From assembly GCA_949751835.1 (NCBI GenBank), contig CATKHK010000003.1:744001-808000 (forward strand): DNA of 64,000 nucleotides, read 5' to 3'. The notes beneath the pieces were generated by a model. The model was given only the letters and a program-made list of their open reading frames with translations. It ran no database searches and was not told where the DNA came from. A program made the translations under genes and the position numbers. Every line of letters starts with the position of its first letter. Positions within the stretch are counted from its first letter, which is position 1. Below are positions 46,090 through 58,146 of this stretch, piece by piece. Source of the DNA: Blepharisma japonicum (lineage: Eukaryota; Ciliophora; Heterotrichea; Heterotrichida; Blepharismidae).

Positions 46090-46926
46090 ATGAATCAAGA
46101 TGACGCGATAAAAGAACTTCGCAGAAGGCAACAGCAATGAATGAGAGAAAGGGACATTGAAATAGAGCGGCACGGTTTAGGTTTTGAAGGTCTATCTCCT
46201 GGAGATCTTGTCAACCAACTGACTGAAAAAATTACATCAAAACTCCCATCCTCCTCAAAGCAGCAAAAAATTGACAAATCAGTCGCAGATGAACTAGAGA
46301 CAAACACGTGCTCTATTTGCTTTGAATTAATGCTACCAAAAGAACACGCACCTATAATTCTCTTTCCATGTGGTCATACCTTATGCAAGCTTTGCATAGA
46401 ATCCCACTTTAAAACAGCGCGACAAAAAAATTGTCCTCTTTGCAGATGCAAAGTAGACAACCAAGCAGTCAACGTCTCCTTACAAAACCTTGTCGTGGTT
46501 TTTGCTAAGCAAAAAAATTTATCAAACCAAATCCCTCAAGAATCCCAAATTCCTAATCAATCAGATAATGGAGATTACACAGAGCAGCTACAAATGTACA
46601 ACTTAAGATGTAAAATATTATATGATGAAAAAACAGCAACTGAGCAACAAATTTTTCAGCAAAAAGTACTTATTGAGGACCGAGAAGCTGAAATCGCAGT
46701 TTTGAAGTCTGAAGAAGACAACGCACTTATGAGGATGCGGAAAGCAGAAGAAGAGCTTGATTTGATAAGAAAACATCTAAGGAGAAGCAATGATGAAATT
46801 TCAAAAATCCAACACAAGCTAAATGAGCTAGAAACGACTGTGACTCTAATTGATGATACATTGAAATCTGTGGAAAGAGAAAGAGCTAAGGTCACCACGC
46901 TAATTAATATTAAAAAGAATTCCTAA
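46090..46926 (+). CDS. RING-finger protein with C-terminal coiled coil
   Basis: 278 residues from ATG at 46090; a TGA-Trp (QQQWMRER) is read near 46138. A C3HC4 RING lies at about residues 74-118: CSIC, then LFPCGHTLCKLCIESHF and CPLCRC. After a short linker, residues 165-270 form a long coiled coil (EKTATEQQIFQQKVL..., RKAEEELDLIRKHL). This makes it a likely E3 ubiquitin ligase that dimerises by its coiled coil. No B-box or TRAF domain. The substrate is unknown. It converges with citrate synthase (15 bp gap). Confidence 0.93.
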
Positions 46927-46941
46927 TGAAATTAGTAAACT

Positions 46942-48279
46942 CTAAGCTAGAGTGCTTTTACTGACATATTCTTCTATATTTGCCATCGTCAAACTGTTAG
47001 GTCGCTCTATAGGTAGCCCAAGAGCTCTTGACCACACCAATCCTGCAGAAACTCCTATAGCTCTGGAAACCCCAAAAAGCACCGTATAAAAGTCAAATTC
47101 CCTCATCCCGAAATAGACCAAAAGTGCCCCGGAGTGTGCATCCACATTTGGATACGGATTTGCGGCTTTCCCTGCTTCTTTTAGTACTCTTGGGACTACT
47201 TTATAAAGGGTAGCCACTAGTTTACATAGAGGATCTTTAGGCATGACACGCTTGGCAAATTCCATTTGGCATACAAATCTAGGGTCAGTGACTCTTAAAA
47301 CGGCATGTCCATAGCCAGGAATGACCTGTCCGCTGGCTAAAATTTCTTTTACGAATTTTTCGACGACTTCTTCAGTTGGGTTTTGGCCTGTTTTTTCTTG
47401 GAGTTTTAGCAAGAATTTCAAGCATTCTTGGTTAGCTAAGCCATGGAGAGGGCCTGCTAGACCATTAAGACCAGCTGAGTAAGCTAAATATGGGTCGCTT
47501 AAAGCAGAACCTACCAAATGCGTGGCATGGGCACTGACGTTTCCTCCTTCGTGATCACAATGGATTGTTAAATAAAGTCTCATTAGCTCCCAAAAATGCT
47601 CATTTTCAAATCCCATCATTTTGCTGAAATTTGCGCTGAGGTCTAAACTTGGGTCAGTAGGGCCAAGTCTTCTGTCTTTATATGTATTTCTATATATCAT
47701 AGCAGCTATTCTAGGAATTCTTGCAATTAAGTCGAGTGAGTCTTCAAGGACATATTCCCAGTAGTTTTCTTTTTTAACTCCAGCATTATAAGCTCTTACA
47801 AATTTACTTTCAGTTTGCAAAGAAAGAACACCAATACTTAATTGATTCATTGGATGCATGTGCTGAGGTAGAGAGTTCACAATACGAACTGTATGCTCTG
47901 GGATGGTTTCAGAGCGCTCTGCAATTTCTCGTACCAGAATATCACAATCACTATTGGAAGGGACTTCCCCTGTGATTAAGAGATAAAACATTGCCTCAGG
48001 TAATGGTTCACGCTTAGCTGATGGCAAACGTACTTGACATTCAGGAAGGGTGAGTCCTCTGAATTTGATCCCTTTGAAAGCGTCCAATTTAGATGTCTCC
48101 GTCATTAACCCTTTTATCCCTCTCATTCCTCCTATGACCTGCTCTATTGTAATCGGCCCTAGAACTTTGTTTCCATGCTCTTTCCTAAGACGGGCAAGGC
48201 GTTCACGTGTCTCAGGAATAACATCGGCAAATCTTTGCTTAAGAGCTGAAATTGATCGTTTGAGAGTGGCTGTGATCAT
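46942..48279 (-). CDS. CS: Citrate synthase, mitochondrial
   Basis: 445 residues, full length for a eukaryotic type I enzyme, condensing acetyl-CoA and oxaloacetate at the head of the TCA cycle. Catalytic residues are in place: His279 (PLHGLANQ), His325 (PGYGHAVLR) and Asp380 (NVDAHSG), each five more than in pig enzyme; HCDHEGGNVSAH at 240-251. The first about 25 residues (MITATLKRSISALKQRF) are basic and amphipathic like a mitochondrial targeting peptide. No TGA codons were needed. In Tetrahymena this protein also forms 14-nm filaments, which cannot be judged here. Confidence 0.98.
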   Translation of the reverse strand: MITATLKRSISALKQRFADVIPETRERLARLRKEHGNKVLGPITIEQVIGGMRGIKGLMTETSKLDAFKGIKFRGLTLPECQVRLPSAKREPLPEAMFYLLITGEVPSNSDCDILVREIAERSETIPEHTVRIVNSLPQHMHPMNQLSIGVLSLQTESKFVRAYNAGVKKENYWEYVLEDSLDLIARIPRIAAMIYRNTYKDRRLGPTDPSLDLSANFSKMMGFENEHFWELMRLYLTIHCDHEGGNVSAHATHLVGSALSDPYLAYSAGLNGLAGPLHGLANQECLKFLLKLQEKTGQNPTEEVVEKFVKEILASGQVIPGYGHAVLRVTDPRFVCQMEFAKRVMPKDPLCKLVATLYKVVPRVLKEAGKAANPYPNVDAHSGALLVYFGMREFDFYTVLFGVSRAIGVSAGLVWSRALGLPIERPNSLTMANIEEYVSKSTLA

Positions 48280-49045
48280 ATTAAAATGTAGTGGATATAT
48301 AAAAATTGATATAAATAAGAGAGTGTGGAGAGAAAAAGTGCTTAAATGAGTTTATTTATTATTAAGATTTTTTAGAGTGCTCAAAATGTGAGAAATCGAA
48401 TAAAGGAAAATGCTATTTCAGATGAAATTACATTTCTTTTTAATCGAAATTTCTTGCAGCATGCATAATGATATTTTCATATATAAAGTTTGTGTATTTT
48501 TTAAAGGTATATTTGATATTATTATTTCTCTCTTGATTATTTGCTAGATTTTAAAAATAAATTCCTTTTCTGTTCCCTGATTTATTAACTGAAGATAATA
48601 AAACAACTTTTATAAATAATCTGATGAAGCAATTTCATAAAGCGCTATTTGGCTGAATTGCCTGCAGCTTTCCATAATAATTATTTAAGAGTTTTAAATT
48701 AGATTTTTTATGTAAAGTCTGATATAAATTCTTTAGCATCAAAAGAGATTTATCTCTTGAAATGACTCGAAAACCTCAATTATCAATAAAAAACTTTCTA
48801 ATAATAATTCTTTTGTTTGATTCTCTATCAAATAATTCATTCTTAGAATTTTCTCAACTTTTTTATTTTCCTACCGATGATAATTTTTCTTTAATATTTT
48901 GATAATAAATTTTAGATCCATTAACTAAAAAGCCACATATATTCCTATATTCCACGAATTACAAAACATCAATAAAAAATTTATAATCTTTTGATATTCA
49001 AAACTTGAGACAAAATCATTTTGCAGTCAGTGCTTTGTAAATTTA
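48280..49045. other. Intergenic, divergent promoter region
   Basis: AT-rich spacer between citrate synthase and the first ABCG gene. Nothing else seen. Confidence 0.5.
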
Positions 49046-50938
49046 ATGGTGAAAAATAACTCAAAAGTAAGCTCAAACTCTCCTCCAGCCTCTCCAATAT
49101 CAGAGGAAGAGGCAAACTACGCTAAAAACGATGAAAATGGACCTCTTTATGAGAATCTTAAGACAATTGATCGTGGGGACCACAGCAGCATGAGAATTCA
49201 GCTAGTTTGAGATTCAATTCACTACTCCATAGACACTAAAAAAGGAAAACAAGAGATCTTAAAAGGAGTCTCAGGATCTGCTAGTCCTGGGGAATTTGTA
49301 GCAATCATGGGGTCTTCAGGGGCAGGGAAAACCACCCTTTTGAATATAGTCGCCGGCAGGATTTCCAGCTTCCATAACTCTCATGTGGCAGGAAGTGTAA
49401 AGGCTAACGGTACTAATATAAGTAGCATAAAATTTGACCAGTTTTCTACTTATATTACTCAAGAAGACATTTTGCTTCCAACCCTGACTATTAGGGAATG
49501 CTTTGAGTTCTCAGCACGAATGAAGCTAAAGGGCACGAATCAAGAAATTATGGAAAAGGTGGAAAAAACAATTGCTGACTTAAAGCTTGAAAAAGCAGCA
49601 GATAATGTGATTGGGAGCGTACTTAATAAAGGAATATCGGGAGGAGAAAGAAAAAGAACCTGCATTGGAGTAGAACTCATAACTGATCCTGCTGTCATTA
49701 TTTTAGATGAGCCCACATCAGGGCTTGACAGCTTTACAGCTGAAACTTTAGTGGATTTGCTTATTGAGCAAATAAATAAAGGCAAAACTGTAATAGCAAC
49801 AATTCATCAACCTAGCTCTAATGTTTTCAAAAAATTTTCAAAATTAATATTACTATGTGAAGGATATACAGTTTACCAAGGTCCTCCAACAGACTCCAGA
49901 AAATATTTTTCAAACTTAGGCTATAAATGTCCAAGACATGTAAACCCAGCTGATTTCTATATGAGACTTCTCCATGTCGTAAACCGCTTCGATAAATCCC
50001 CTGAGGAACAAGAAAAAGTAGACCATCTCGCTGATTCTTATAAAGAATCCGAAGACAAAGGAATCCCCACTCCTAAATATGAGCTCACAGAGCTGAAACA
50101 TAAAGCCATCCACAATTTGAATTTTTTCAAAAAAGTTGGTTTACTATGGAAACGCTCCATGAAAAACGCAGTTCGCAATCCTTTCTTATCCAGAGTAAGA
50201 ATTGCTCAATTTATAATAGTTTCTGCTATAATTGACCTTGTTTTCCATGACCTAGGTAATGATTTTGACTCAATTCAAAATACAACTGGTGTCTTATTTT
50301 TTATGACACTTGGTAATATAATGCTAGGGAATAATCCTAGCGCTTTAACATTTCCAGCAGAAAGGCCTACATTTTTAAAAGAGCATAATGAAGGATTATA
50401 TAGCACTTTTATATATTTTATTGCAAAAAACTTGTCAGAGCTGCCAATGCAATTTGTGGTAACGATGATTTATTCTTTGATGGTTTATTTCGCATTAGAT
50501 TTAAACTTAACAGCAAGTAGATTTTTTACGTTTTATGCAATTTTAACTATTGCTCATATGGCAGGGGTAGGCTCAGGATATATTATTGGTGGGCTGTGTG
50601 AAACTGAAAATGTGGCTGCTCTTTTTGGGCCGATTATTCCGACTTCTCTTATTGTGTTTGGAGGGTCTTTTGGGAACTTAAAAAATATGAATGCTGCTTT
50701 TAGCTGGTTACAGTATATTTCTCCGTTTGGGTGGTGCTTTAAATCTTTAGTGGTCAATCAGTATGAGGATTTTAATTTTGACTGCGACCCAGATGGACCA
50801 AAGTGTGATCCACTAGATACACTTGGATTTAATGATCCTTTGTGGAAAGACATTATTTGCTTGATAGCCTTGATGATTGCGTTCAGATTGATTGCGTTTA
50901 TATGTTTAAGCATGATATCGAGAAAAAAGAAGCACTAG
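49046..50938 (+). CDS. ABCG-type half transporter (copy 1)
   Basis: 630 residues from ATG at 49046, TAG stop. The frame upstream of 49307 needs a TGA-Trp (QLVWDSIHY). Nucleotide-binding domain first, then membrane domain, the reverse order typical of ABCG. Walker A GSSGAGKTT near residue 88-96, signature SGGERKR near 198, Walker B VIILDEPTSGLDS near 217, then the ATIHQPS H-loop. Membrane domain about 360-630 with six helices, ending in the Cys-containing loop FDCDPDGPKCDPL before the last helix. Half transporters dimerise and export lipids, sterols or drugs; cargo unknown. Tandem with copy 2. Confidence 0.96.
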
Positions 50939-51196
50939 TTTTGCAATAATTTCATTATATATAATTTTACTGATTATTATATAAGCATTATAACAACGAA
51001 AAGAATTTTATTTTATAATTTTTACGATTGATAATTCCAGGCTACATTATTTTTAAAAAATTGTAATAAATAAGTTGTACTTTTTGGCTATAAAATTAAA
51101 TGATTTTCTATCTATTCATTTAATTACCGTTTAGACTGCAATATAAAAATTCGTTTATAACTGGAACTTTAATTAAACTCCATAATTACTTATCAG
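50939..51196. other. Short AT-rich spacer
   Basis: Spacer between two tandem ABCG genes; no feature seen. Confidence 0.5.
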
Positions 51197-53065
51197 ATGA
51201 GAGAAATTCCAAGCGATTATATAAAATCATCTGATATTATTTATAATTCAGAAATAGATACTCCAAACTCTCTTAAACAAGACAGCTCTTCCTATTTTAT
51301 AACCAACAATGTTGAAGAGACGAATTCAAAAATTCAACTCATTTGAGAAGACATTCATTATGAAACTACAATCGATAAAAAACCTGTAGAAATCCTCAAA
51401 GGAGTATCAGGATATGCTAATCCTGGCGAATTTCTTGCAATAATGGGCTCATCAGGGGCCGGAAAAACTACTCTTCTTAATATTATCGCAGGGCGAATAA
51501 AATCTTCAAATAACTCTCAAGTTAAAGGAACTGTAAAAGCTAATGGAACCAACATAAACTCTATCAATATTAATAAAGTGATGGCTTATATCATCCAAGA
51601 AGACATTTTATTGCCAACGCTCTCTATTAGAGAAGCCTTTACATTTTCAGCAAAATTAAGGTGCCAAGAGTCTGACGCTCAAATAAATGAAAAAGTGGAA
51701 AAAATGATAAAAGACTTAAAGCTTGACAAAGTTTGTGACAATATCATAGGAAGCGTTTTAAAAAAAGGAATTTCTGGAGGAGAACGCAAAAGAGCTAGTA
51801 TTGGAATCGAACTGATATCTGAGCCTTCTTTAGTAATTTTAGATGAGCCAACTTCAGGGTTAGACAGTTTTACTGCAGAAATTTTGGTTGATTTATTAAT
51901 CGCTCAAGCGAAATTAGGGAGAACCATAATATCGACAATTCATCAACCAAGTACAAACATTTTTAATAAATTTGATAGACTCATTTTACTAAGTGAAGGA
52001 CATACAATTTACCAAGAAAAAACCAAAAAATCACGAAAATATTTTGCTAAACTAGGCTATGAATGCCCAGACAATATAAACCCAGCTGATTTTTATATGA
52101 GGCTGCTTCACATCGTAAATAGGTTTGATATGACACAAGAAGAATCAGAAAAAATTTCTTATTTAATTGCTGAGTATAAAAAAACAGAAAAAAAAACTGA
52201 TATGGTCGACTGTTTAACCTCCCAGATAGAATACACTAAAACTGGAAACCTCAGCATTTTTTCAAAAATGAATTTGTTATATAAACGTTCATTTTTAAAT
52301 GCAGCAAGAAATCCAATTCTTACAAAAGTCAGATTGGTTGGGATTATATTTAATGGAACTTTAATAGATCTTTTGTTCCATGATTTAGGGAATGACTTTA
52401 GTTCTATTCAGAATATTAATGGTGTTTTTTCTGTTGTCTTGATGAATCTTCTGTTTAGCTCAGCGATGTCTTATTCGTTGAGTTTCCCAGCTGAAAGACC
52501 AATTTTTATAAAAGAGTATAGCCAAGGACTCTATGGAAGTTTAGTTTATTATTTAGCAAAAAATATATCAGAGCTGCCCATGCAGCTATTTGCTCCTATG
52601 GTTTATTCTTTATTACTTTATTTTGTTTTAGGACTGAATTTAGCTGCTGACAAGTTTTTTATATTTTATTCCTTGATTTGTCTTATAATACTTTCTGGGT
52701 CAGGAGTAGGATATCTCATAGGAGCTTGTGTAGAATCAGAACTATTAGCGGCTGCATTTGCCCCGCTGATACCTTGCATTTTTTTAATATTCGGAGGTGT
52801 TTTTGGAAATTTAGATAAAATAAATGTAGCCTTCAGATGGATGCAGTACTTGTCTCCTTTCGGCTGAGCGTATAAATCTATATGCATAAATCAGTATACT
52901 GATTTCGACATGGATTGCGGAGATGTTGAATGTGATCCTCTTGGGATGCTTGGATATCATGACCCACTCTGACAGGATATTATATGTCTTATAGCGTTAA
53001 TTATAGGATACCGAATTATAGCATATTTTTCTCTGGTAATATTTGCAAGAAAGTATCGTAAATAA
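51197..53065 (+). CDS. ABCG-type half transporter (copy 2)
   Basis: 622 residues from ATG at 51197 to TAA at 53065. TGA-Trp codons occur at QLIWEDIHY and in the C-terminal part (SPFGWAYKS, DPLWQDI), so the protein runs about 65 residues beyond 52867. Walker A GSSGAGKTT, signature SGGERKR, Walker B LVILDEPTSGLDS and STIHQPS are intact. Six-helix membrane domain with the conserved loop CGDVECDPLGML. Sequence is close to copy 1 but clearly different, so the duplication is not recent. It is the closer relative of the decayed copy that follows. Confidence 0.95.
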
Positions 53066-53179
53066 AATATTCATGAAATTGCTATAATTAATTATCAATA
53101 ATTTGGATTATTTTTATTTTTAAATAGACCACTGTTTAGGAAAAATTAAAAAAGCCGGTATTTAATTGGTCTAATATTA

Positions 53180-54064
53180 AAATAATATAAAAAATCAGAG
53201 AAAAAATTTGATGAAGTGTCTTGCTTAACGACCTCTATATACACCAAAAAAGTGAACCTAATCTTTTTTTCAAAAATGGGGCTTTTATGTAAACGCTCAT
53301 TTTTAAACATACAAAGAAATACAATTCTTACAAAAGTCAGAATGATAAAGATTATATTTAATGTAATTTTGATAGATCTTTTATTTCATGATATAGGAAA
53401 TAATTATGATTCAATTCAAAATATTAATGGAGTATTTTAGAGTATTTTGATAGATCTATGTTTACTACAGCAAAGGCTTACTCATTGAACTTTCCAACTG
53501 AAAGGCCAATTTTTATAAAAGAGTATAGCCAAGGACTCTATGCAGCTTAATTTATTTTTTTGCAAAAAATTATCAGAGTTGCCTATTCAGTTGTTAGGTC
53601 CGATGGTTAATTCATTATTAATTTATTTTGCTTTAGGACTGAATTTAGCTGCTTACAAATTTTTTATATTTTATTTCTTGATTTGTTTTATAACACTTTC
53701 TGGGTAAGGAATGGGATATCTTGTGGGAGCTTGTTTTGAAGAAGTCCCATTGGCTTCTGCATTTTTGCAGCTGTTGCCCACTATTTTCTTATTATTTGGA
53801 GGGATCTTTGGAAACTTAGACAGAATAAATGTAGCTTTCCATTGGATACAATCTCCTTTAAGCTGGGCATATAAGTCTATAACTATAAACCAGTATACAG
53901 ATTTCGACATGGGTTGTGGAGATATTGAATGCGACCCTCTTGGAATGCTTGGATTCCATGATCCACTTTTGAAAGATATTATATGTCTTTTGGCCTTTGC
54001 TATAGGAATACGAATTGTTGCACATTTTGCGCTGGCAGTGTTTGCAAGGAAATATTTAAAATGA
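53180..54064 (+). pseudogene. Decayed ABCG half transporter (copy 3), membrane domain only
   Basis: Aligns with copy 2 from about residue 240 to the C-terminus. The whole nucleotide-binding domain is absent. Stops occur at about 53438 (TAG after NINGVF) and 53708, and the middle part (53,450-53,700) has frameshifts, whereas the last 117 residues (53711-54064) still read cleanly through CGDIECDPLGML to RKYLK. The membrane part looks less degraded at its end than in the middle, as expected of a relatively young pseudogene. Confidence 0.88.
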
Positions 54065-54244
54065 AATATTGTATTCTCAATAAATAACTTTATGATTGAT
54101 TTCCAAAATTAATTCCTACTTATTGACCATATTGAATAAAGTTTGAATTTTAAGCCTACTTCTTTTGATGTAATGCAAAAAATTACTTATCTTTCATCTT
54201 ATAAGTCCTAAATCTTTATTATATCTTCAAATTATGCCAATTTA
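54065..54244. other. Short AT-rich spacer
   Basis: Promoter-sized gap before the next plus-strand gene; nothing seen. Confidence 0.4.
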
Positions 54245-55078
54245 ATGAGTGAAATTCAAACTAATCCAAGTCCCATATATAATTCTGATACCAAATCAAT
54301 AAGGTATTTTCATCATGCAAGAGGAAATGCAGGAAAGCTTGAATTAAGCGTTGAATTAATTTCTGAAGAATCTGAGCGAAAAGAAGTCGATTCTCTTCCA
54401 AGTGAGCCTCAAAATGAATTTTTAAACCAAAAATCTCCAAAAGCTGAAGCTAGCTCAACAGGAATTGAAGATAAAAATTCAGATCAAAGCTACCATAAAA
54501 CTGCCTCTTTGGATTATTCATTTTCTGAAGACCCAAGCAACTTGACATACAGAATAAGTGATTCAGCGTCAGTATTTAATAATTCTATGGCTGAACGATT
54601 TCCGAAATTTACAACAGCTTCTTTGACTTTGAGTGAAAGCTCAAGTATGCCTCCTTCAAATGATCAGAATCTCAAGAGCTCCCTTATTGAATACCGAGAA
54701 TCAATAGGACCAGATTCAAATCATATGGTAACTGAAGAGGAAGAGCATCGCGAGGATACAAATTTGGAAAAAATTGAAATCACAACCCCATTTAAATCTC
54801 CAGAGGGAGGAAATTTGGTAATTCAGCAAATAAAGCAGCAATTAAATATAAAAGATATAAGCTTCAATTTTGTAAATGACGAAATAAGTGGAGATGAGTT
54901 TGAAGATTCTGATTATCTGCCGCAGAATGAAGATAATAAAAAAGATGACAGCATTAATATGATGAATAGCCCAATAATTAAATATAATGCTGAAAACAAT
55001 GAGGAATCGAAAAATGATTCATTGCATATTGAAGAAGGAGGGCACAGCTGTGCATGCAATCTTTGCTTGATTTTTTAA
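54245..55078 (+). CDS. Acidic Ser-rich protein ending in a CaaX-like box
   Basis: 277 residues from ATG at 54245. Acidic and Ser/Asn/Glu-rich, probably disordered, with no recognisable domain and no TGA codon. It ends HSCACNLCLIF: the last four residues CLIF fit a CaaX box (Phe at the end favours geranylgeranylation), with two further Cys just upstream that could be palmitoylated. The protein is therefore likely anchored to a membrane by its C-terminus. Whether it is a Rab or scaffold is excluded by the lack of a GTPase domain; function unknown. Confidence 0.8.
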   Translation: MSEIQTNPSPIYNSDTKSIRYFHHARGNAGKLELSVELISEESERKEVDSLPSEPQNEFLNQKSPKAEASSTGIEDKNSDQSYHKTASLDYSFSEDPSNLTYRISDSASVFNNSMAERFPKFTTASLTLSESSSMPPSNDQNLKSSLIEYRESIGPDSNHMVTEEEEHREDTNLEKIEITTPFKSPEGGNLVIQQIKQQLNIKDISFNFVNDEISGDEFEDSDYLPQNEDNKKDDSINMMNSPIIKYNAENNEESKNDSLHIEEGGHSCACNLCLIF

Positions 55079-55329
55079 TTTTATCATACTTAAATTTGAT
55101 TTTAAGGTAATTTATTCCATTTATCAAGAAAAACAAATGTTTAATTTCCATGCGAAATTAGGCCGGATATAATGCATATTATTTTTGTGGTTATTCTTTG
55201 TCAGAAGTTACTAGCTTTATAGCTTTATTTATACAGCTCTAATTTAGGATTTTATCTATTATAAGATATCTTCCAAAAGGGTTTAAATAATTTTTATTTG
55301 TAATATTAATTATTAATTATATATCATTT

Positions 55330-56658
55330 TTACAATAGCTCAACTATGGCAACCAGATCATTGTCGGAATACCTTCTTTTTACATCTGGGTTCTCTATTT
55401 CAAGTAAGCCATTTGCATCAGAAACAGTCTGTGATTTTTTTATAGAATACACCCTTCTTGATCTTTCTTTAACCCTTCTAAAATGCGTTAAATTAAATTT
55501 AAGCCATGGATGATCTAAAGCTTCCTTTACGGTCAACCTCTGACTTGGATTAATTATCGTCAGTTTACTAACCATATCTATTGCTCCTTGTGAAATAATT
55601 TGCCAATATTTTCCTTGAAATGAAATTTTTCCTTCTCTGTTATTTCTTATTTTTTCAGCCAATGTTCTACCTGGAAATGCAGGGTTTCCAGTTAACAGTC
55701 CATAAAGTACTATTCCAATGCTAAAAATATCGACTTTATTATCATAGGAATTTTGGCTGAAAATCTCTGGGGCAGTATATCCTGGTGTCCCACATTTTTT
55801 GGACAACTGATAGCTATTTTCACAGGCTAATCCAAAATCAGCCAATTTAAAGTCTATATCATTGTCTTCAGATATCATAAGAATGTTTTCAAGCTTAATA
55901 TCTCTATGTACAATCCCTAAGGAATGTAAATAGTCAACAGCATTTAAAAGCTTGACAATAATTTCAGCAGCTTTTTTTTCTGAATATCGATGAATTTTAT
56001 TTATTCTTTCTAATAAATTGCCACCACTTATGTATTCTAGTATAAGAAACACACAAGTTTCAGATTCATATACTTTGTGGAGCTTGACGATATTGGGATG
56101 ATTGAGATTTCTCATCATACTTATTTCATTCACTAGACTAGTAATACTATTGTGTGGAGTATTGTCTAGTGATTTAGGGCATATTTTGATTGCATACTTT
56201 GTTTTAGTTTCTCTATCTTCTGCTAAAAAAACTTGCCCATGAGCTCCTTTTCCGATTTCTTTTATAAAATGGAAATCATTTGTAACATCAGTCATAATAC
56301 CGACCAAAGAAAGATGTCTGAGCCACTGATCGAGTAGATCAGAAGATTCAACATAAAAATCTCTATAGACAGATCCCTGCCCTATCCGAAAGACATGAGT
56401 CAGCCCTGTTAAGTTTTCTTCAACAAAGGCTTCAATTAATTTTCATTTTATACTTGCTTGTTTAATACTTTTGCCCTTTTGATATTTTAAAAGATTTTCT
56501 TCTGTGAGGGCAAGCGTTATTGGTACAAGCCGAGAGTTATCAATAAGTTCCCATACAGAACTTTCAAAAATTATTCTGTGTGTAATCTGGGTGCTTTTGC
56601 ACCAAAATCTTTTTGAGATTCTGTCATCGCTATCAATTTCGCGAAAAATCGATTCCAT
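55330..56658 (-). CDS. PH-like domain plus CAMK-like kinase (PHK-8)
   Basis: 442 residues from ATG at 56658 (MESIFREIDSDDR) to TAA at 55330. PH-like 1-118; the conserved Trp before KLIEAFVEE is TGA, then RIGQGSVYRDFYVESSDLLDQWL. Kinase from about 127: GKGAHG loop, AIKICPK, HRDIKLEN, ADFGLACE, CGTPGYTAPEIF. A longer C-terminal tail (about 60 residues) is basic, with ERSRRVYSIKKSQT. Separated from the main array by about 10 kb of other genes, and less like the others in the activation loop (GTPGY instead of GSPGY). Confidence 0.93.
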
Positions 56659-58146
56659 ATTAATTATTGGTTCTTTTTAGTTTGAAGATTTATTGGCATT
56701 AATTTCTATGCTAAGAGATGCTGAAGAGAGATCTTGAAATTCTCATAAATTTATATTTATATTTGAATTTATAAATATAGAGTTTTTGATTAAGTTTCAT
56801 AAATAGGGTTTTAAAGGGATATGAAACTTTTTGAGTTCTGACAGAAGAGATAGTGCAATTTTAAGCTTTTAGGCTTATCATATTAGCGAAGACTTAGTAA
56901 TTTAAGCTTAAGGATTGCGTTACTGAATATAAATTATAAAATATAATCCTTATGTCGCAGAAATTAATTAAAACTTTCCTAATGGGTTAAGCTTAATTAA
57001 AACTATCAATTGATAATTGAAACAAATGAATTTATCTAACAATTTTATAAATAAAATTCAGAATTCATTTCTCCATTTTCATAAATAAAAGAAAGATGAA
57101 ACTTTGCTAAATTAATAATTAAACTTAAAAATATTTTTTACTAATTTTAATAAAAAATGAAATTCATCAGTCAAAATATTCAAATGTTAGCTTAAGAATT
57201 AAATCAAATTGCCAACACATTCATAAAATTTATAAATTTTATTTTATTTTATTTATCAAAAATATTGCTTATAAGATCAGATTTTATAATTTTTATCCAA
57301 ATAATTTTTAATTGATTTAATTAGAAATAGCCACTACTAATTTTAATTTCTAATTATTCATAAATGAAGGATCTTTAGATTATTTATAATTCAAGGAGAA
57401 TTTTGAACTTAATTAAATTGCTTATTTTATAAAAAATTTCTACTTCATTTGAGTTTTATATGCAAACTGATTGTGACGAGCTTGTATACTTTCGTCAGGT
57501 TGTGAGCATCATTTCCAGTATATTTAATATAGGCACAAGCATTCCTTGCTAAATTATTGAAATGGCTAATAAAAACATTTTTATTTGTTAAAATTAAAAT
57601 TTATATCTAAACTGCAATATCATATAAATCGAAAATTTGCTGCTATATTACAAAATCTATTCTCATTAAATACTTGCCAAATATTGGTGAAAAAAAAGTA
57701 CATAAATCAAAATTTAGGTTATATAAAAAGTTATTTCAAATTAATGCTAAATGTTTTAAAAATTAGTTTAAGCTAATTTTTAAATAAAATAAACAATATT
57801 TTTTGATTTCCTATTAATTTCTAGTCTAGAACTAATTGACTATTTTTTGCATAAAATGGCAACTTTGCCTACTTCTTAAAATCCTTAAATGATTTCAATG
57901 AAATTTAAAATATCGACAGACAGCAAGTCTTCAATATTTTTCTAAACCAGCTTAAAGATTTTATTTACCTAGAATAAAGTGCCTGCTTGTACAAGTCAAG
58001 CTGCCAATTATCATGATTTAAAACAAAAGCAATTAAGCCAGAAAAGGTAATTTTCATACCAGAGTTTAATATTGATAGATGCAATTAAAAATATCCCAAT
58101 GATAAGGATACTGATTTTTACTCTTTTTTTATTAAAATACTTTGCA
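56659..58146. other. Intergenic, divergent promoter region, 1.5 kb
   Basis: AT-rich. The frame at 57585-57776 is composition-driven. No gene, fold or repeat supported. Confidence 0.5.

Noticed and set aside
57585-57776. 63-codon plus-strand frame
   Set aside because: Poly-A/T composition, Lys/Ile/Asn/Leu only; looks like chance.
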